From contig JAFSEB010000083.1 in assembly GCA_017435905.1 (NCBI GenBank), forward strand, positions 1-42,550: a DNA stretch of 42,550 bases. The letters run 5' to 3'. The notes under the pieces were generated by a model, which searched no databases, was not told where the DNA came from, and was given only the letters and a program-made list of their open reading frames with translations. Each line of letters starts with the position of its first letter. Position 1 is the stretch's first letter. Of this stretch, positions 1-7,925 are shown one piece after another. The DNA is from Clostridia bacterium. GTDB lineage: Bacteria; Bacillota; Clostridia; Christensenellales; CAG-138. A program made the translations under genes and the position numbers.

Positions 1-1
1 C

Positions 2-97
2 ATTGGGTTGTATGAAAAATATGGCTATTGCTATGTAAAAGACATAGTAAACTACGGAAATGGAATTGACCGTTTGTATGTCAGAGAAATAAAATAG
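2..97 (+). CDS. C-terminal tail of a GNAT-like acetyltransferase (partial)
   Basis: An open frame enters from the left edge and ends at a TAG at 95-97, giving 31 residues that include YEKYGY followed by a hydrophobic strand and a basic end. A YEKxGF-type strand near the C-terminus is typical of GNAT N-acetyltransferases (beta-6/alpha-4 region), which is the only basis for the call. The catalytic acetyl-CoA-binding part lies outside the window. It could also be the tail of an unrelated small protein. Confidence 0.5.
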   Translation: MGLYEKYGYCYVKDIVNYGNGIDRLYVREIK

Positions 98-183
98 ACT
101 ATTCATTAAATTCCAATTTGTCTAACAGGATAAAGGGTGCACTTCTATACACCGTTCGGTGTTGTGCGTATGGTTCGGAGCTT

Positions 184-232
184 GCCTCTCCCTATGGGAG
201 AGGTGGCCGAGCGCAGCGAGGACGGAGAGGGC
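184..232. repeat. REP-like hairpin element, left copy, upstream of the DUF559 gene
   Basis: CCTCTCCC (185-192), loop TAT, GGGAGAGG (196-203) forms a perfect 8-bp hairpin, followed by a GC-rich arm that ends GGAGAGGGC (224-232), six bases before the ATG at 238. The element resembles, in inverse orientation, the hairpin pair at 595-640 on the other side of the gene. From memory, similar elements are dispersed in gut Clostridia genomes; that cannot be confirmed here. Confidence 0.7.
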
Positions 233-237
233 AAAAC

Positions 238-798
238 ATGACCATAACAAAAGATAACAGTCAACTAGAAAATGCGAGGCGGCTTCGCAGGGAAATGACT
301 CCCCATGAACGCAAGCTCTGGTATCTGTTTCTCCGCAAATACCCGGTGAAGATTTACAAACAGCGGATCATCGGCAGATTTATCGTGGATTTTTACTGCG
401 CTTCTGCAAAGCTGGTGATCGAAGTGGACGGTTCTCAGCATTATGAGTCTCAGGGCATGGCATATGACGAGGAGCGTTCCGCATTTTTGTCGGCTCTGGG
501 CTTGCAGGTTTTACGATTTTCCAACCGGGATATGACAGGGAGTTTCATGGCGTGTGCGAACAAATTGATATTACCATTCAAAGCCGATTGCAAGGCCCTC
601 TCAGTCACCTGCGGTGACAGCTCTCCCAAAGGGAGAGCCAAGGCTGCCTGCATGTACAAAAAACGGAGCGTATCGTCGTCGATACGCTCCGTTAACTGTT
701 TTACGGCCACCTGCCGAACGGGCGGGGCTTTTGCTGTTTTGCTTATTTCTGCAGCTGTGCACGGTATTCTTCCAGTTCGCGTGCGTTTGCAAGAATGA
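238..798 (+). CDS. DUF559 endonuclease-like protein (Vsr/PD-(D/E)xK fold) with read-through C-terminus
   Basis: Start chosen at ATG 238, just after the left REP-like element; an upstream in-frame extension would translate that repeat. The first ~110 residues match the DUF559 family: basic helix [11 protein letters not shown], then D51 in FIVDFYC, E62 and D64 in VIEVDG, H68, and a VLRF strand at 91-94. These form the acidic core expected of Vsr-like nucleases. Usual family length is about 115-125 residues; here the frame is 186 because no stop occurs before the right REP-like hairpin. The last ~75 residues are translated repeat, terminator hairpin and 56 bases antisense to the oppF-like gene (743-798), so they are unlikely to be functional. 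Biological role of DUF559 is unknown; nuclease activity is inferred from fold. Confidence 0.75.
   Translation: MTITKDNSQLENARRLRREMTPHERKLWYLFLRKYPVKIYKQRIIGRFIVDFYCASAKLVIEVDGSQHYESQGMAYDEERSAFLSALGLQVLRFSNRDMTGSFMACANKLILPFKADCKALSVTCGDSSPKGRAKAACMYKKRSVSSSIRSVNCFTATCRTGGAFAVLLISAAVHGILPVRVRLQE
595..640. repeat. REP-like double hairpin, right copy, inverted relative to the left copy
   Basis: GCCCTCTC (595-602) is the inverse complement of the inner end of the left element apart from one base. Two hairpins follow: GTCACC-TGC-GGTGAC (604-618) and GCTCTCCC-AAA-GGGAGAGC (620-638). The DUF559 frame reads straight through it. Together with the left copy it makes an inverted pair around one gene. 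Confidence 0.75.
657..700. terminator. Intrinsic terminator of the opp operon (minus), possibly bidirectional
   Basis: A perfect 14-bp stem (662-675 with 680-693, loop TCGT) lies 50 bases beyond the stop of the last opp gene. On the minus strand it is followed by a run of T (complement of 657-663), the standard intrinsic terminator layout. On the plus strand the following GTTTT is weaker. Confidence 0.85.
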
Positions 799-1696
799 AG
801 TGACCCTCTTCGATCTCGACCCACTCCGGCGGATTGTCCGCATAGTCGAAATGGCACTCGTCGGGATGATAAACGATCAGTTCCTTGTTCTTTTCCTTGT
901 CGGGATCCGCCAGCGGAAGTGCGGAGAGCAGGGACTGCGTGTAGGGATGCAGCGGATGCTCGAAGAGCTTTTCGCACTCTGCCAGCTCCACGATGACGCC
1001 CTTGTGGATAACCGCAATACGATCGGAGATGAAGCGCATAACGGAAAGGTCATGGGCGATGAAAAGGTAGGTCAGATCACGTTCACGCTGCAGCTTGCTC
1101 ATCAGGTTGAGCACCTGCGCACGGATGGAAACGTCAAGCGCACTGATGGGTTCGTCGGCGATGATGAAGTTCGGTTCCATGATCAGCGCACGGGCAATAC
1201 CGATACGCTGACGCTGGCCGCCGGAGAACTCATGGGGGAAGCGGCTTGCAAACTCGGGCAGCAGGCCTACATCAAGGAGGGAGTTGTCAACAAGCTCCAT
1301 GCGCTCCTTTTTGGGGAGATCCTTCTTGGTGCTGTAGGTACCCTCGGCGATGATGTAGTCCACCTTTGCGCGCTCGTTCAGGGATGCCATAGGATCCTGG
1401 AAGATCATCTGGATCTCGGAAATGACTTTCTTATCGAGTTCCTTGCTGATCTTGCCGTTGATCTTTTCACCCTTATAGATAACTTCGCCGCCGCTGGTGG
1501 GATGGATGCGCATGATGGCACGGCCGATGGTGGTCTTACCGGAGCCGGATTCGCCTACAAGACCGAAGGTCTCGCCCTTATAGATATCGAAGCTGACGCC
1601 CTTGACCGCCTTAAAGGGGTTGCGCCTGGAACCGAAGGTAACTTCAAGATCTCGTACGCTCAGCAATACTTCACGGTTTTCTTTTTTAGCTTCCAT
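743..1696 (-). CDS. oppF: Oligopeptide ABC transporter ATP-binding protein, OppF type
   Basis: One of the two nucleotide-binding subunits that drive peptide import through the OppBC channel at the cytoplasmic face. The 317 residues show Walker [10 protein letters not shown], a Q-loop in MIFQDPM, signature [10 protein letters not shown], Walker [12 protein letters not shown] and the switch His in FIAHDLSVM. The C-terminal part after HPLHPYTQ is the regulatory peptide-transporter extension (oligo_HPY). ATG at 1696 has a good ribosome site (AAGGGAG, 6-base spacing). Last gene of the five-gene operon, 14 bases after the oppD-like gene and followed by the terminator at 657-700. Dipeptide or nickel transport cannot be excluded from sequence alone. 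Confidence 0.93.
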   Translation of the reverse strand: MEAKKENREVLLSVRDLEVTFGSRRNPFKAVKGVSFDIYKGETFGLVGESGSGKTTIGRAIMRIHPTSGGEVIYKGEKINGKISKELDKKVISEIQMIFQDPMASLNERAKVDYIIAEGTYSTKKDLPKKERMELVDNSLLDVGLLPEFASRFPHEFSGGQRQRIGIARALIMEPNFIIADEPISALDVSIRAQVLNLMSKLQRERDLTYLFIAHDLSVMRFISDRIAVIHKGVIVELAECEKLFEHPLHPYTQSLLSALPLADPDKEKNKELIVYHPDECHFDYADNPPEWVEIEEGHFILANARELEEYRAQLQK

Positions 1697-1710
1697 GGTA
1701 TGCTCCCTTC

Positions 1711-2763
1711 TTACAGGCTCGGCTGAATTTTCTTAAGGCATGCCGGCGGATCCACCTTGGGTGCACGGGGATCAAGCAGCCAGGTACGTGCCCTGTGTGT
1801 CGGAGACACATCGAAGTAAGGCGGCTGCTCAACAAAGTCGATGGCAAGTGCCTGCGGGTTACGGGGCGCAAACGCATCGCCGACAACTTCCTTGAACAGG
1901 TTCGGCGGGGTACCCTGAATGGCGTAAAGGTCTTCGCCCTTGATGCCCAGCTGGGGCAGAGAGCTCAGCAGCGCCCAGGTGTAGGGATGCTGGGGGTTGT
2001 AGAAGACTTCACGTACCATGCCGATCTCGATGATATCGCCCGCATACATAACGGCAACACGGTCCGCAATGTTGGCAACAACGCCAAGGTCGTGGGTAAT
2101 GAAGATGATGGTCAGGTTCAGGCGCTCCTTGAGCTCCTTGAGGAGTTTGAGGATCTGTGCCTGAATGGTCACGTCAAGAGCGGTGGTGGGCTCGTCGCAG
2201 ATGAGGATCTTCGGGCGGCACGCCACGGCGATGGCGATGACAACACGCTGGCGCATACCACCGGAGAACTCGTGGGGATACTGCTTATAGCGGCGTTCGG
2301 GATCTTCGATGCCGACATCACGGAGGATCTGCAGAACCTCTTCCTTCAGCCTTGCACCCTTGAAGCCCTGGTGCTTTTCAACGGCTTCGCCGATCTGCTT
2401 GCCGATGGTCTTAAGCGGGTTAAGGCTCGTCATCGGGTCCTGCATGATCATGCTGACTTCCTTGCCGCGGATCTTGAGCCACTCACGGTCCTTCTTGTAG
2501 CCGGAAAGCAGCTGGGGTTCGCCGTTTTCCATGCCGTAATACATGATCTCGCCCTCGGAAATGAAGCCGTTGGGATCGAGAAGACCGATGAAGTTCTTAT
2601 TGAGAACGCTCTTGCCGGAACCGGACTCACCAACGATGGCAAGGCTTTCGCCGCGATGCACATCAAGGGTAACGCCGCGGATGGCATGAAGCACCTTGCC
2701 GCGAAGGTTGAACTTGACGTTCAGGTTTTTGACAGAGAGGATTACATCATTTTTCTGTTCCAT
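1711..2763 (-). CDS. oppD: Oligopeptide ABC transporter ATP-binding protein, OppD type
   Basis: Partner ATPase of the peptide importer, 350 residues. Motifs in order: Walker A GESGSGKS (the Ser form usual for OppD/DppD), [13 protein letters not shown]-loop, signature FSGGMRQRV, Walker [21 protein letters not shown] switch region. The C-terminus carries the OppD tail with [12 protein letters not shown] and ATWLL-like wording ([15 protein letters not shown]). Start ATG 2763 is preceded by GGGAGG with 6-base spacing. Sits 14 bases behind the oppC-like gene and 14 before the oppF-like gene, so translation and stoichiometry are probably coupled through one mRNA. Confidence 0.93.
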   Translation of the reverse strand: MEQKNDVILSVKNLNVKFNLRGKVLHAIRGVTLDVHRGESLAIVGESGSGKSVLNKNFIGLLDPNGFISEGEIMYYGMENGEPQLLSGYKKDREWLKIRGKEVSMIMQDPMTSLNPLKTIGKQIGEAVEKHQGFKGARLKEEVLQILRDVGIEDPERRYKQYPHEFSGGMRQRVVIAIAVACRPKILICDEPTTALDVTIQAQILKLLKELKERLNLTIIFITHDLGVVANIADRVAVMYAGDIIEIGMVREVFYNPQHPYTWALLSSLPQLGIKGEDLYAIQGTPPNLFKEVVGDAFAPRNPQALAIDFVEQPPYFDVSPTHRARTWLLDPRAPKVDPPACLKKIQPSL

Positions 2764-2777
2764 AATAAACCTCCCGC

Positions 2778-3818
2778 TTAGTTGATATGGTTCTTGGGAT
2801 CAGCCGCATCGGAGAATGCGTTGCCGACCACGTAGAACGATATCGTCACGATGGAAAGAATGATCGTGGGGTAGATCAGCTGATAACGGAGGCTGGGGCT
2901 GAGCATCAGCTTACGGCCAACGTTGATCAGGTTGCCAAGGCTCGGAACATCCGCAGGAAGGCCAAGACCGATGTAGGTGATGAACACTTCGCTTGCGATC
3001 GCTTCCGGAATGGAGAGCGCCATACGCAGCATGATAACGGACACGAGGTAGGGGAGCAGGTTGCGGAAGATGATCGTGAAGGTGGAGGTGCCAAGGCAGC
3101 GGCTCGCAAGGTTGTATTCCCTGTTGCGGATGATGACGATCTGGTTACGGATGAAGCGTGCCATACCGATCCAGCGGGTCAGGCTCATTGCAAGCAGCAG
3201 CGTGCCGACGGAGGGCTTCGCCATGTAGGAAACAAGGATCAGAACCAGCGAAGAGGGAACGTTATCGAGGATGTTGTACAGCTCGGTAAAGATAAGGTCG
3301 GTCTGGCGCACATAGCCCCAGAGAACGCCTGCGAGGATACCGACGATCGCCTCGATGATGGCAACGGTGAAGCCGATGAGCAGGGAGTTGCGGGTAGCGC
3401 CCCACAGCTTTGCCCAAAGATCCTGACCAAGCTCGTTGGTACCGAGGATGAACTTGAACTCTTTGCCGTTTTCAAGCTTGCCCATGCTTCCCGGAGGAAG
3501 GTTGCGGTGAATAACGCCCGTATCAGGATTGATGTTGATCTGGAAGGAGTCGAGCTGGTTGGGCAGCGAAGGCTGAATGAACGTGAAGAGCAGGATCAGA
3601 AGGACCGCACTCACAAGGAGCATTGCAACCTTGTTTTTGCTGAAAGCACGGAAGGTGCTTCCCCAGTAAGAGTAGTTGGAGTAACCGGTCTTCTCAACGG
3701 CAGATGCGTCAAAAGGAACGATCTTGAACGCTTCTTCATCCGTCAGCTTAGTGCGGACGGCTTCGGTCACGTTTTCTTCAAGCTTTGTAACTTTGGGGTT
3801 CTTATATCTCATGCCCAT
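2778..3818 (-). CDS. oppC: Peptide ABC transporter permease, OppC type
   Basis: Membrane channel subunit. An N-terminal cytoplasmic stretch is followed by the first membrane helix (VAMLLVSAVLLILLFTFI), a periplasmic-type loop carrying LGTNELGQDLWAKL (the OppC hallmark LGTDxxGRD), and a BPD_transp_1 domain with further helices and an EAA-like loop near ASRCLGTSTFTIIFRNLLP. I place the start at ATG 3818 because AAGGTG lies five bases upstream; a longer in-frame start at 3866 would overlap the oppB-like gene by over 40 bases. Length 346 residues fits the family. Four bases separate it from the upstream permease stop. Confidence 0.92.
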   Translation of the reverse strand: MGMRYKNPKVTKLEENVTEAVRTKLTDEEAFKIVPFDASAVEKTGYSNYSYWGSTFRAFSKNKVAMLLVSAVLLILLFTFIQPSLPNQLDSFQININPDTGVIHRNLPPGSMGKLENGKEFKFILGTNELGQDLWAKLWGATRNSLLIGFTVAIIEAIVGILAGVLWGYVRQTDLIFTELYNILDNVPSSLVLILVSYMAKPSVGTLLLAMSLTRWIGMARFIRNQIVIIRNREYNLASRCLGTSTFTIIFRNLLPYLVSVIMLRMALSIPEAIASEVFITYIGLGLPADVPSLGNLINVGRKLMLSPSLRYQLIYPTIILSIVTISFYVVGNAFSDAADPKNHIN

Positions 3819-3822
3819 AAGA

Positions 3823-4767
3823 TCACCTTGATTCTTTCTTGGCAACAAAGCTGACGCGCGGGTCAAGGAGCGTCATCATAATATCGCCGACAATAAGACC
3901 AATGATACCGACGGAAGCAAACAGCATAACGATGGCCTGAACCATGCTGTTATCCTGACGCTTGACAACGTCTACCAGCAAACCACCCATGCCGGGGATG
4001 GAATACAGGGATTCCACGTAGATGGAGCCGACGCAGGTGTTAAGGAACGTGGTGGGCAGATACTGACCAAGGGGAACGAACGCATTGCGGAATACGTGTT
4101 TGAACATGATCTCCGCACCGGAAAGGCCCTTGATCTTTGCGAGCTTCACATAATCCTTGGTGCTTTCATCCACCATGTAGCGCCTGAGCCACATGCCGTA
4201 ATAGGAAATGTTGGGCAGCGCCAGGGAGAAAATCGGAAGGATCCATGTTCTGAGCTCCGCTTCTTTGAATGTCAGCGGCAGTCCAAACCACTCGGTGGCA
4301 TAGATTTGAATGAACAGGAAATAAACTGCGGAGGGTACCGCCTGAATGCAAACGATAAAGGCGTTGCCCAATTTATCGAGGAACCGGCCCTTGTTCTGCG
4401 CCATCATCGTGCCAAGGGGCAGACCGACGAGAAGAGCAAAGCAAAGTGCGAGGACGCCGAGTTTGATGCTCAGCGGAATTTTCGTGGCTAGGATTTCCGT
4501 AACCGGTACCTGGTCACGGTAAACGTAAGAAATACCAAGACTTCCCTCCGTTACAACACCCTTGAGGAAGTTGAACAGCTGTACGGGGATCGGCTTATCA
4601 AGTCCCATGATAGCAAGGCTGGCCTTGATCTGTTCCTGAGACATGTGGTCGAAATTCGGGAAGTAACCTTCTATCGGCATCTGACGCATGAGCACAAATA
4701 CGATAGAAACAATGATAAGCAGCGTTATCACCGAACGCAGCAAGCGTTTGAAAATATATCGAATCAT
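3823..4767 (-). CDS. oppB: Peptide ABC transporter permease, OppB type
   Basis: 314-residue inner-membrane subunit. It begins with the diagnostic MIRYIFKRLL basic start and first membrane helix, then the long extracytoplasmic loop with GSLGISY, then a BPD_transp_1 core including the EAA motif around DYVKLAKIKGLSGAEI and FRNAFVPL. Ends with LLDPRVSF, typical of OppB. ATG 4767 follows GGAGG at four-base spacing. Downstream of the binding-protein gene, from which it is separated by 98 bases containing a strong hairpin (4787-4810). Confidence 0.93.
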   Translation of the reverse strand: MIRYIFKRLLRSVITLLIIVSIVFVLMRQMPIEGYFPNFDHMSQEQIKASLAIMGLDKPIPVQLFNFLKGVVTEGSLGISYVYRDQVPVTEILATKIPLSIKLGVLALCFALLVGLPLGTMMAQNKGRFLDKLGNAFIVCIQAVPSAVYFLFIQIYATEWFGLPLTFKEAELRTWILPIFSLALPNISYYGMWLRRYMVDESTKDYVKLAKIKGLSGAEIMFKHVFRNAFVPLGQYLPTTFLNTCVGSIYVESLYSIPGMGGLLVDVVKRQDNSMVQAIVMLFASVGIIGLIVGDIMMTLLDPRVSFVAKKESR

Positions 4768-4786
4768 GTTCCCTCCAGGTTATGAC

Positions 4787-4810
4787 CCGGGCAGCCAAGA
4801 GGCTGCCCGG
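4787..4810 (-). other. Intercistronic stem-loop between binding protein and permease genes
   Basis: CCGGGCAGCC, loop AAGA (TCTT on the transcript), GGCTGCCCGG: a perfect 10-bp GC-rich stem with no T-run after it on the minus strand. In transporter operons such a hairpin after the binding-protein gene commonly blocks 3' decay so the binding protein is made in excess; that role is inferred. Confidence 0.75.
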
Positions 4811-4865
4811 ATGCAAACACATCAATTCAGTTAATCAATGTCTTCAAATCATGGAAACGGGTTGA

Positions 4866-6896
4866 TCAGATCTCACCGTTCAGCCAAGCCTGATAGTTGG
4901 CTTCATACTGGTCCATGGAGATGAATTCATCCTGCAGGTGCATACCCTTGTACATACCGACGGCATAGCCGCAAGCAGCGTAGGAGCCTTCGAATACGTT
5001 AAGCTTGGTAGCCTGATACTTGGCGGCACCAACGTAGCAGGGGATGACCATTGCGTTGTTGATGAGGAGAGCTTCAGCCTGTGCGAAGTAATCGAAGCGC
5101 TTCTGGATATCAACGCCTTCCGCACGGCCCTTCTCTACGAGGTCATAGTACTCGGCGAGAATAGCAGCGGTGGCCTTCAGATCGGGATCGGCGAGGAACT
5201 CGTCAACATAGTTGTTGATGGAGTTGTCGGAGATGAGGCCGAACTGGTCGCGCATAGCGGTTTCATCCATGATGAGCTCCCAACGGTTGTAGGAGTTGCC
5301 GAGGGCGATACCGCTGTCGGCATCAACGCCGCCGTCGAAGGGATCGGTCCAGGTCTGAGGATCGATATAGTCGGCGCCCCAACGGACACGCATGAGGGAG
5401 TACTTACCGGAGGAACGGGTCTCGGAGAGGAAGTTCTCAGCGGGGCCGGCCCAGAGGACGAGCTGGATGAAGTCGGTGCCGAGGACCTTCTCAAGCTGCT
5501 GCTTGACGATGATGCACTCGTTCTCGTAGTTCTTTTCACCGGACTGGTAGGAGATGACCACCTGGATCGGGAAGGTCACGCCCTTGGCCTTGAGTTCTTC
5601 CATAGCCTTGGCCTTGTATTCAAGAGCCTTGTCGGGATTATAGAAGTTTTCTTCAATGCCATTGAAAGCAGCGTTGGAGGCGAAGTCCGCACCGGCATTG
5701 GTGAAGCAGGAGCCCTTCGGGGTGATGGTGTTCTGCATGAGGGAGTCGCCGGCTTCGGGGTCAACGGCGCTCTTCACGACGAAGTCACGGTCGAGGGCGC
5801 TCATGATAGCGTGACGGAAGTTGCTGTTGACAACGGCACGCATCCAGTCTTCGGGCTTATACTCATCGGGATAAGTAGGCTTGAAGTCGAAGGCATAGAA
5901 GTAATGCCACATATCGTCCTGACGGGACTTGGAGAGATACTCGATGTTGTTGTTCTTCCAGTCGTCAAGAATATCGTTGGAGATGTTGGCGAAGTCGATC
6001 TCATCACGGAGAACCATGGTGGGAGCGAGGGTGGCAGCTTCAGCGTTGTAGGTCTTTTCGATGCGATCGATGTAAACACGGTCGGCATCCCAGTTGTTCT
6101 CGTTCTTCACGAGGGTCTGCTTGACCTGGGGTTCCCACTCGGTGAGGATGTAGGAGCCGCAGCTGTAGATCTTATCGATGGAAGTACCGAAACCAACGGC
6201 TTCTTCGCTCATGTGCTCATCGATCAGGGGACCGTAGGCAGGCATCCAGCAAACGTAGGCAAGACCCTGGAGGAAGTAAGGAGTGGGGCGCTTGAGGGTG
6301 TACTCAAGGGTGTACTTGTCAACAGCCTTGACACCGACATCGGCGAAATCGGGGTTGGTCTTCTCAACAAGGCCGTTGTAATATTCTTCAGCGCCCTTGA
6401 TGATCTTGACCTGGTCATAGGTACCGGAGTCGTTGAGGGGAGTGCAGACAAGCTTCAGAGCGGATACCCAGTCTTCAGCGGTCACTTCTGCAACCTGCTC
6501 GCCGGCGGCATTGTACCAATACTGGCCTTCGCGGATCTTGAAGGTCCAAACGGTACCGTCGGGGCTGACTTCCCAGCTCTCTGCGAGGGCGGGGATAACG
6601 TTGGAATGGTTGTCGAACTCTACGAGGCCGTCAATGAAGTTGCAGCATACATAGTGCTCGATCGCCTTACCGGAAGAGAGGTAGTTGAGGGTGGTGTTCT
6701 CAACATCATAGAGCATGCGGAGAACATCGGGTTCGCCGTCATCCTCGGGTTCGGTAGCAGTGGAGCCGGAGCTCGCATTGCCGGAAGAGGAGGAACCCTG
6801 CTGTTCGGGTTCGGTGCCGGTCTCGCCGCCCTTGCATCCTGCGAATGCCGCAAGGATCATCAGCGCTGCGAGAAGGAGTGCCAGATACTTCTTCAT
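4866..6896 (-). CDS. oppA: Oligopeptide-binding lipoprotein, OppA type (SBP_bac_5)
   Basis: 676-residue extracytoplasmic solute receptor delivering peptides to the OppBCDF importer. The N-terminus MKKYLALLLAALMILAAFAG ends at Cys21, giving a lipoprotein signal with a lipobox. A Ser/Gly/Glu-rich linker (~25-55) precedes the SBP_bac_5 domain, with YVCCNFIDGLVEFD, WEVSPDGTVWTFKIREG and a C-terminal AEALLINNAMVIPCYVG segment, all family features. First gene of the operon; ATG 6896 has GGAG nine bases upstream. Its transcript starts far upstream (promoter 7162-7190) and so carries a ~260-base leader. Substrate range (oligo- versus dipeptide) cannot be read from sequence. Confidence 0.92.
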   Translation of the reverse strand: MKKYLALLLAALMILAAFAGCKGGETGTEPEQQGSSSSGNASSGSTATEPEDDGEPDVLRMLYDVENTTLNYLSSGKAIEHYVCCNFIDGLVEFDNHSNVIPALAESWEVSPDGTVWTFKIREGQYWYNAAGEQVAEVTAEDWVSALKLVCTPLNDSGTYDQVKIIKGAEEYYNGLVEKTNPDFADVGVKAVDKYTLEYTLKRPTPYFLQGLAYVCWMPAYGPLIDEHMSEEAVGFGTSIDKIYSCGSYILTEWEPQVKQTLVKNENNWDADRVYIDRIEKTYNAEAATLAPTMVLRDEIDFANISNDILDDWKNNNIEYLSKSRQDDMWHYFYAFDFKPTYPDEYKPEDWMRAVVNSNFRHAIMSALDRDFVVKSAVDPEAGDSLMQNTITPKGSCFTNAGADFASNAAFNGIEENFYNPDKALEYKAKAMEELKAKGVTFPIQVVISYQSGEKNYENECIIVKQQLEKVLGTDFIQLVLWAGPAENFLSETRSSGKYSLMRVRWGADYIDPQTWTDPFDGGVDADSGIALGNSYNRWELIMDETAMRDQFGLISDNSINNYVDEFLADPDLKATAAILAEYYDLVEKGRAEGVDIQKRFDYFAQAEALLINNAMVIPCYVGAAKYQATKLNVFEGSYAACGYAVGMYKGMHLQDEFISMDQYEANYQAWLNGEI

Positions 6897-7030
6897 ATTG
6901 TTCTCTCCTTTTTCTTTTTTGCCTTACGTATAACCGCAAAGCAGAAACATTAAAAAACCAACGTTTTTTATATACATATAAAAATCATAACAAACCTTGC
7001 ATAAAGGAAGACGGCTGAAAAAGAATATTG

Positions 7031-7116
7031 TAAAAAACAAGTTCCCGTTTGCGGAGAAGCCGCAGGTATGCCATCGCAGCGACCGCACGAATGAATTGCG
7101 AAGGTGGGCACGGGAA
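7031..7116 (-). ncRNA. Structured 5' leader of the opp operon, three-way-junction-like, with T-run
   Basis: Within the opp leader, 7042-7048 pairs with 7110-7116 (TTCCCGT/ACGGGAA). It encloses hairpin 7050-7054/7060-7064 (TGCGG/CCGCA) and hairpin 7071-7078/7097-7104 (CCATCGCA with TGCGAAGG, one A-A mismatch). On the minus transcript the closing helix is followed by CTTG and six Ts (complement of 7032-7037), resembling a transcription attenuator. I do not recognise a riboswitch class. The rest of 6897-7337 holds the promoter and cobC terminator; I see no convincing gene there. Confidence 0.45.
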
Positions 7117-7161
7117 GCCCGGATTTTAAAATAGTTGATATTAATTTTTATGATATTGGTT

Positions 7162-7190
7162 ATTATAACAAACAATGCCCTTGGTTTCAA
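7162..7190 (-). promoter_or_regulatory. Sigma-A promoter of the opp operon
   Basis: On the minus strand TTGAAA (7185-7190), 17-base spacer, TATAAT (7162-7167): near-perfect consensus. Predicted start near 7155, leaving a leader of about 260 bases before oppA. Confidence 0.8.
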
Positions 7191-7300
7191 TATGTTTTTT
7201 CTTTTTATACATGTTGTATAAGCTTTTGCTTTCACCTTGTTTTCCGATACTTTTTTTATCAAGACATGCCCGCTTTTTGATGCTTTATTCAAGAATAATT

Positions 7301-7330
7301 AAAAAAACAACAGAAACTTATGTTCGTTGT
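7301..7330 (-). terminator. Probable terminator of the cobalamin operon
   Basis: ACAAC (7307-7311) pairs with GTTGT (7326-7330) and is followed on the minus strand by seven Ts (complement of 7301-7307). The stem is short, so efficiency is uncertain. It lies just after the cobC-like stop. Confidence 0.5.
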
Positions 7331-7337
7331 ATGATAA

Positions 7338-7925
7338 TTAACCTTTCAAATTGTCTATAGACTCTGCACATCCTTTTTCAGCATTGACCACCACACGAAA
7401 TCCGCCGCAGTTGGAAACACGCAGCGTATCATATGTCGTTTTGTCGGCAGGATGATACATTTCTACAAGTTTCATGACCACGCCGCCATGGGTCACAACG
7501 GCGATCATTTTATATCCGTTTTTATATGCATCCTTCAGCAGGTCAAAGAAGCTTTCTTTCACCCGCTTTTCAAATCCGAAAAAGCTCTCGCCGCCGGGAT
7601 AGCCTTCTCCACCCCCTGCCTGCAGCCATGCTTCGTATGCCGCATCGCCCACAAGTTCGCTGTGGGTCTTGTTTTCCAGCATACCGAAATCCACTTCACA
7701 AAGCCCTGCGCACTCCGTTGTGGGAACACCTGGCCAAATGAGCGCCGCCGTTTCCTTTGCACGGGTCATGGGGCTTGCATACACATGCTCCACCTGCGGC
7801 AGTTCCTTTGCCCTCGCCTTTGCAAGGGCGATCCCCTCCGGCGTCAGCGGTACATCCGTCCTGCCGAGGAACCGGTGTTCCCCGTTCCCCACGGCGATCG
7901 AGTGACGAAGAAGGATCACTTCCAT
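7338..7925 (-). CDS. cobC: Histidine phosphatase, probable alpha-ribazole phosphatase (CobC-like)
   Basis: 195 residues of the histidine phosphatase (phosphoglycerate mutase-like) superfamily. The catalytic RH pair is in ILLRHSIAVGN, the second conserved Arg in ASPMTRAKETA, a catalytic acid in LCEVDFGMLENK and the second His in VVTHGGVV. Family members with this layout remove phosphate from alpha-ribazole-5'-phosphate (or adenosylcobalamin-5'-phosphate) at the end of cobalamin assembly; the assignment rests on sitting last in a cobT-cobU-cobS operon. It overlaps the preceding gene by 10 bases. Outside this context it could be called a generic phosphatase. Confidence 0.8.
   Translation of the reverse strand: MEVILLRHSIAVGNGEHRFLGRTDVPLTPEGIALAKARAKELPQVEHVYASPMTRAKETAALIWPGVPTTECAGLCEVDFGMLENKTHSELVGDAAYEAWLQAGGGEGYPGGESFFGFEKRVKESFFDLLKDAYKNGYKMIAVVTHGGVVMKLVEMYHPADKTTYDTLRVSNCGGFRVVVNAEKGCAESIDNLKG

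Noticed and set aside
118..237. Upstream TTG start extending the DUF559 protein by 40 residues
   Set aside because: The extension translates the REP-like hairpin into Arg/Gly-rich sequence (GRGGRAQRGRRGQ); the ATG at 238 gives the normal family N-terminus.
604..638. CRISPR-like repeats near the DUF559 gene
   Set aside because: Only one double hairpin on each side, no spacer periodicity and no cas genes; better explained as REP-like elements.
4938..6953. Long plus-strand open frame antisense to oppA (671 codons)
   Set aside because: It mirrors the oppA coding frame; Val/Gly/Asp-rich composition is typical of antisense shadow of a real gene with this GC content. The same applies to long plus-strand frames across infB and polC.
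6924..7292. 122-codon minus-strand open frame in the opp leader
   Set aside because: It covers the opp promoter and the hairpin region, has AT-driven Lys/Ile/Phe composition, no ribosome site and no recognisable family.
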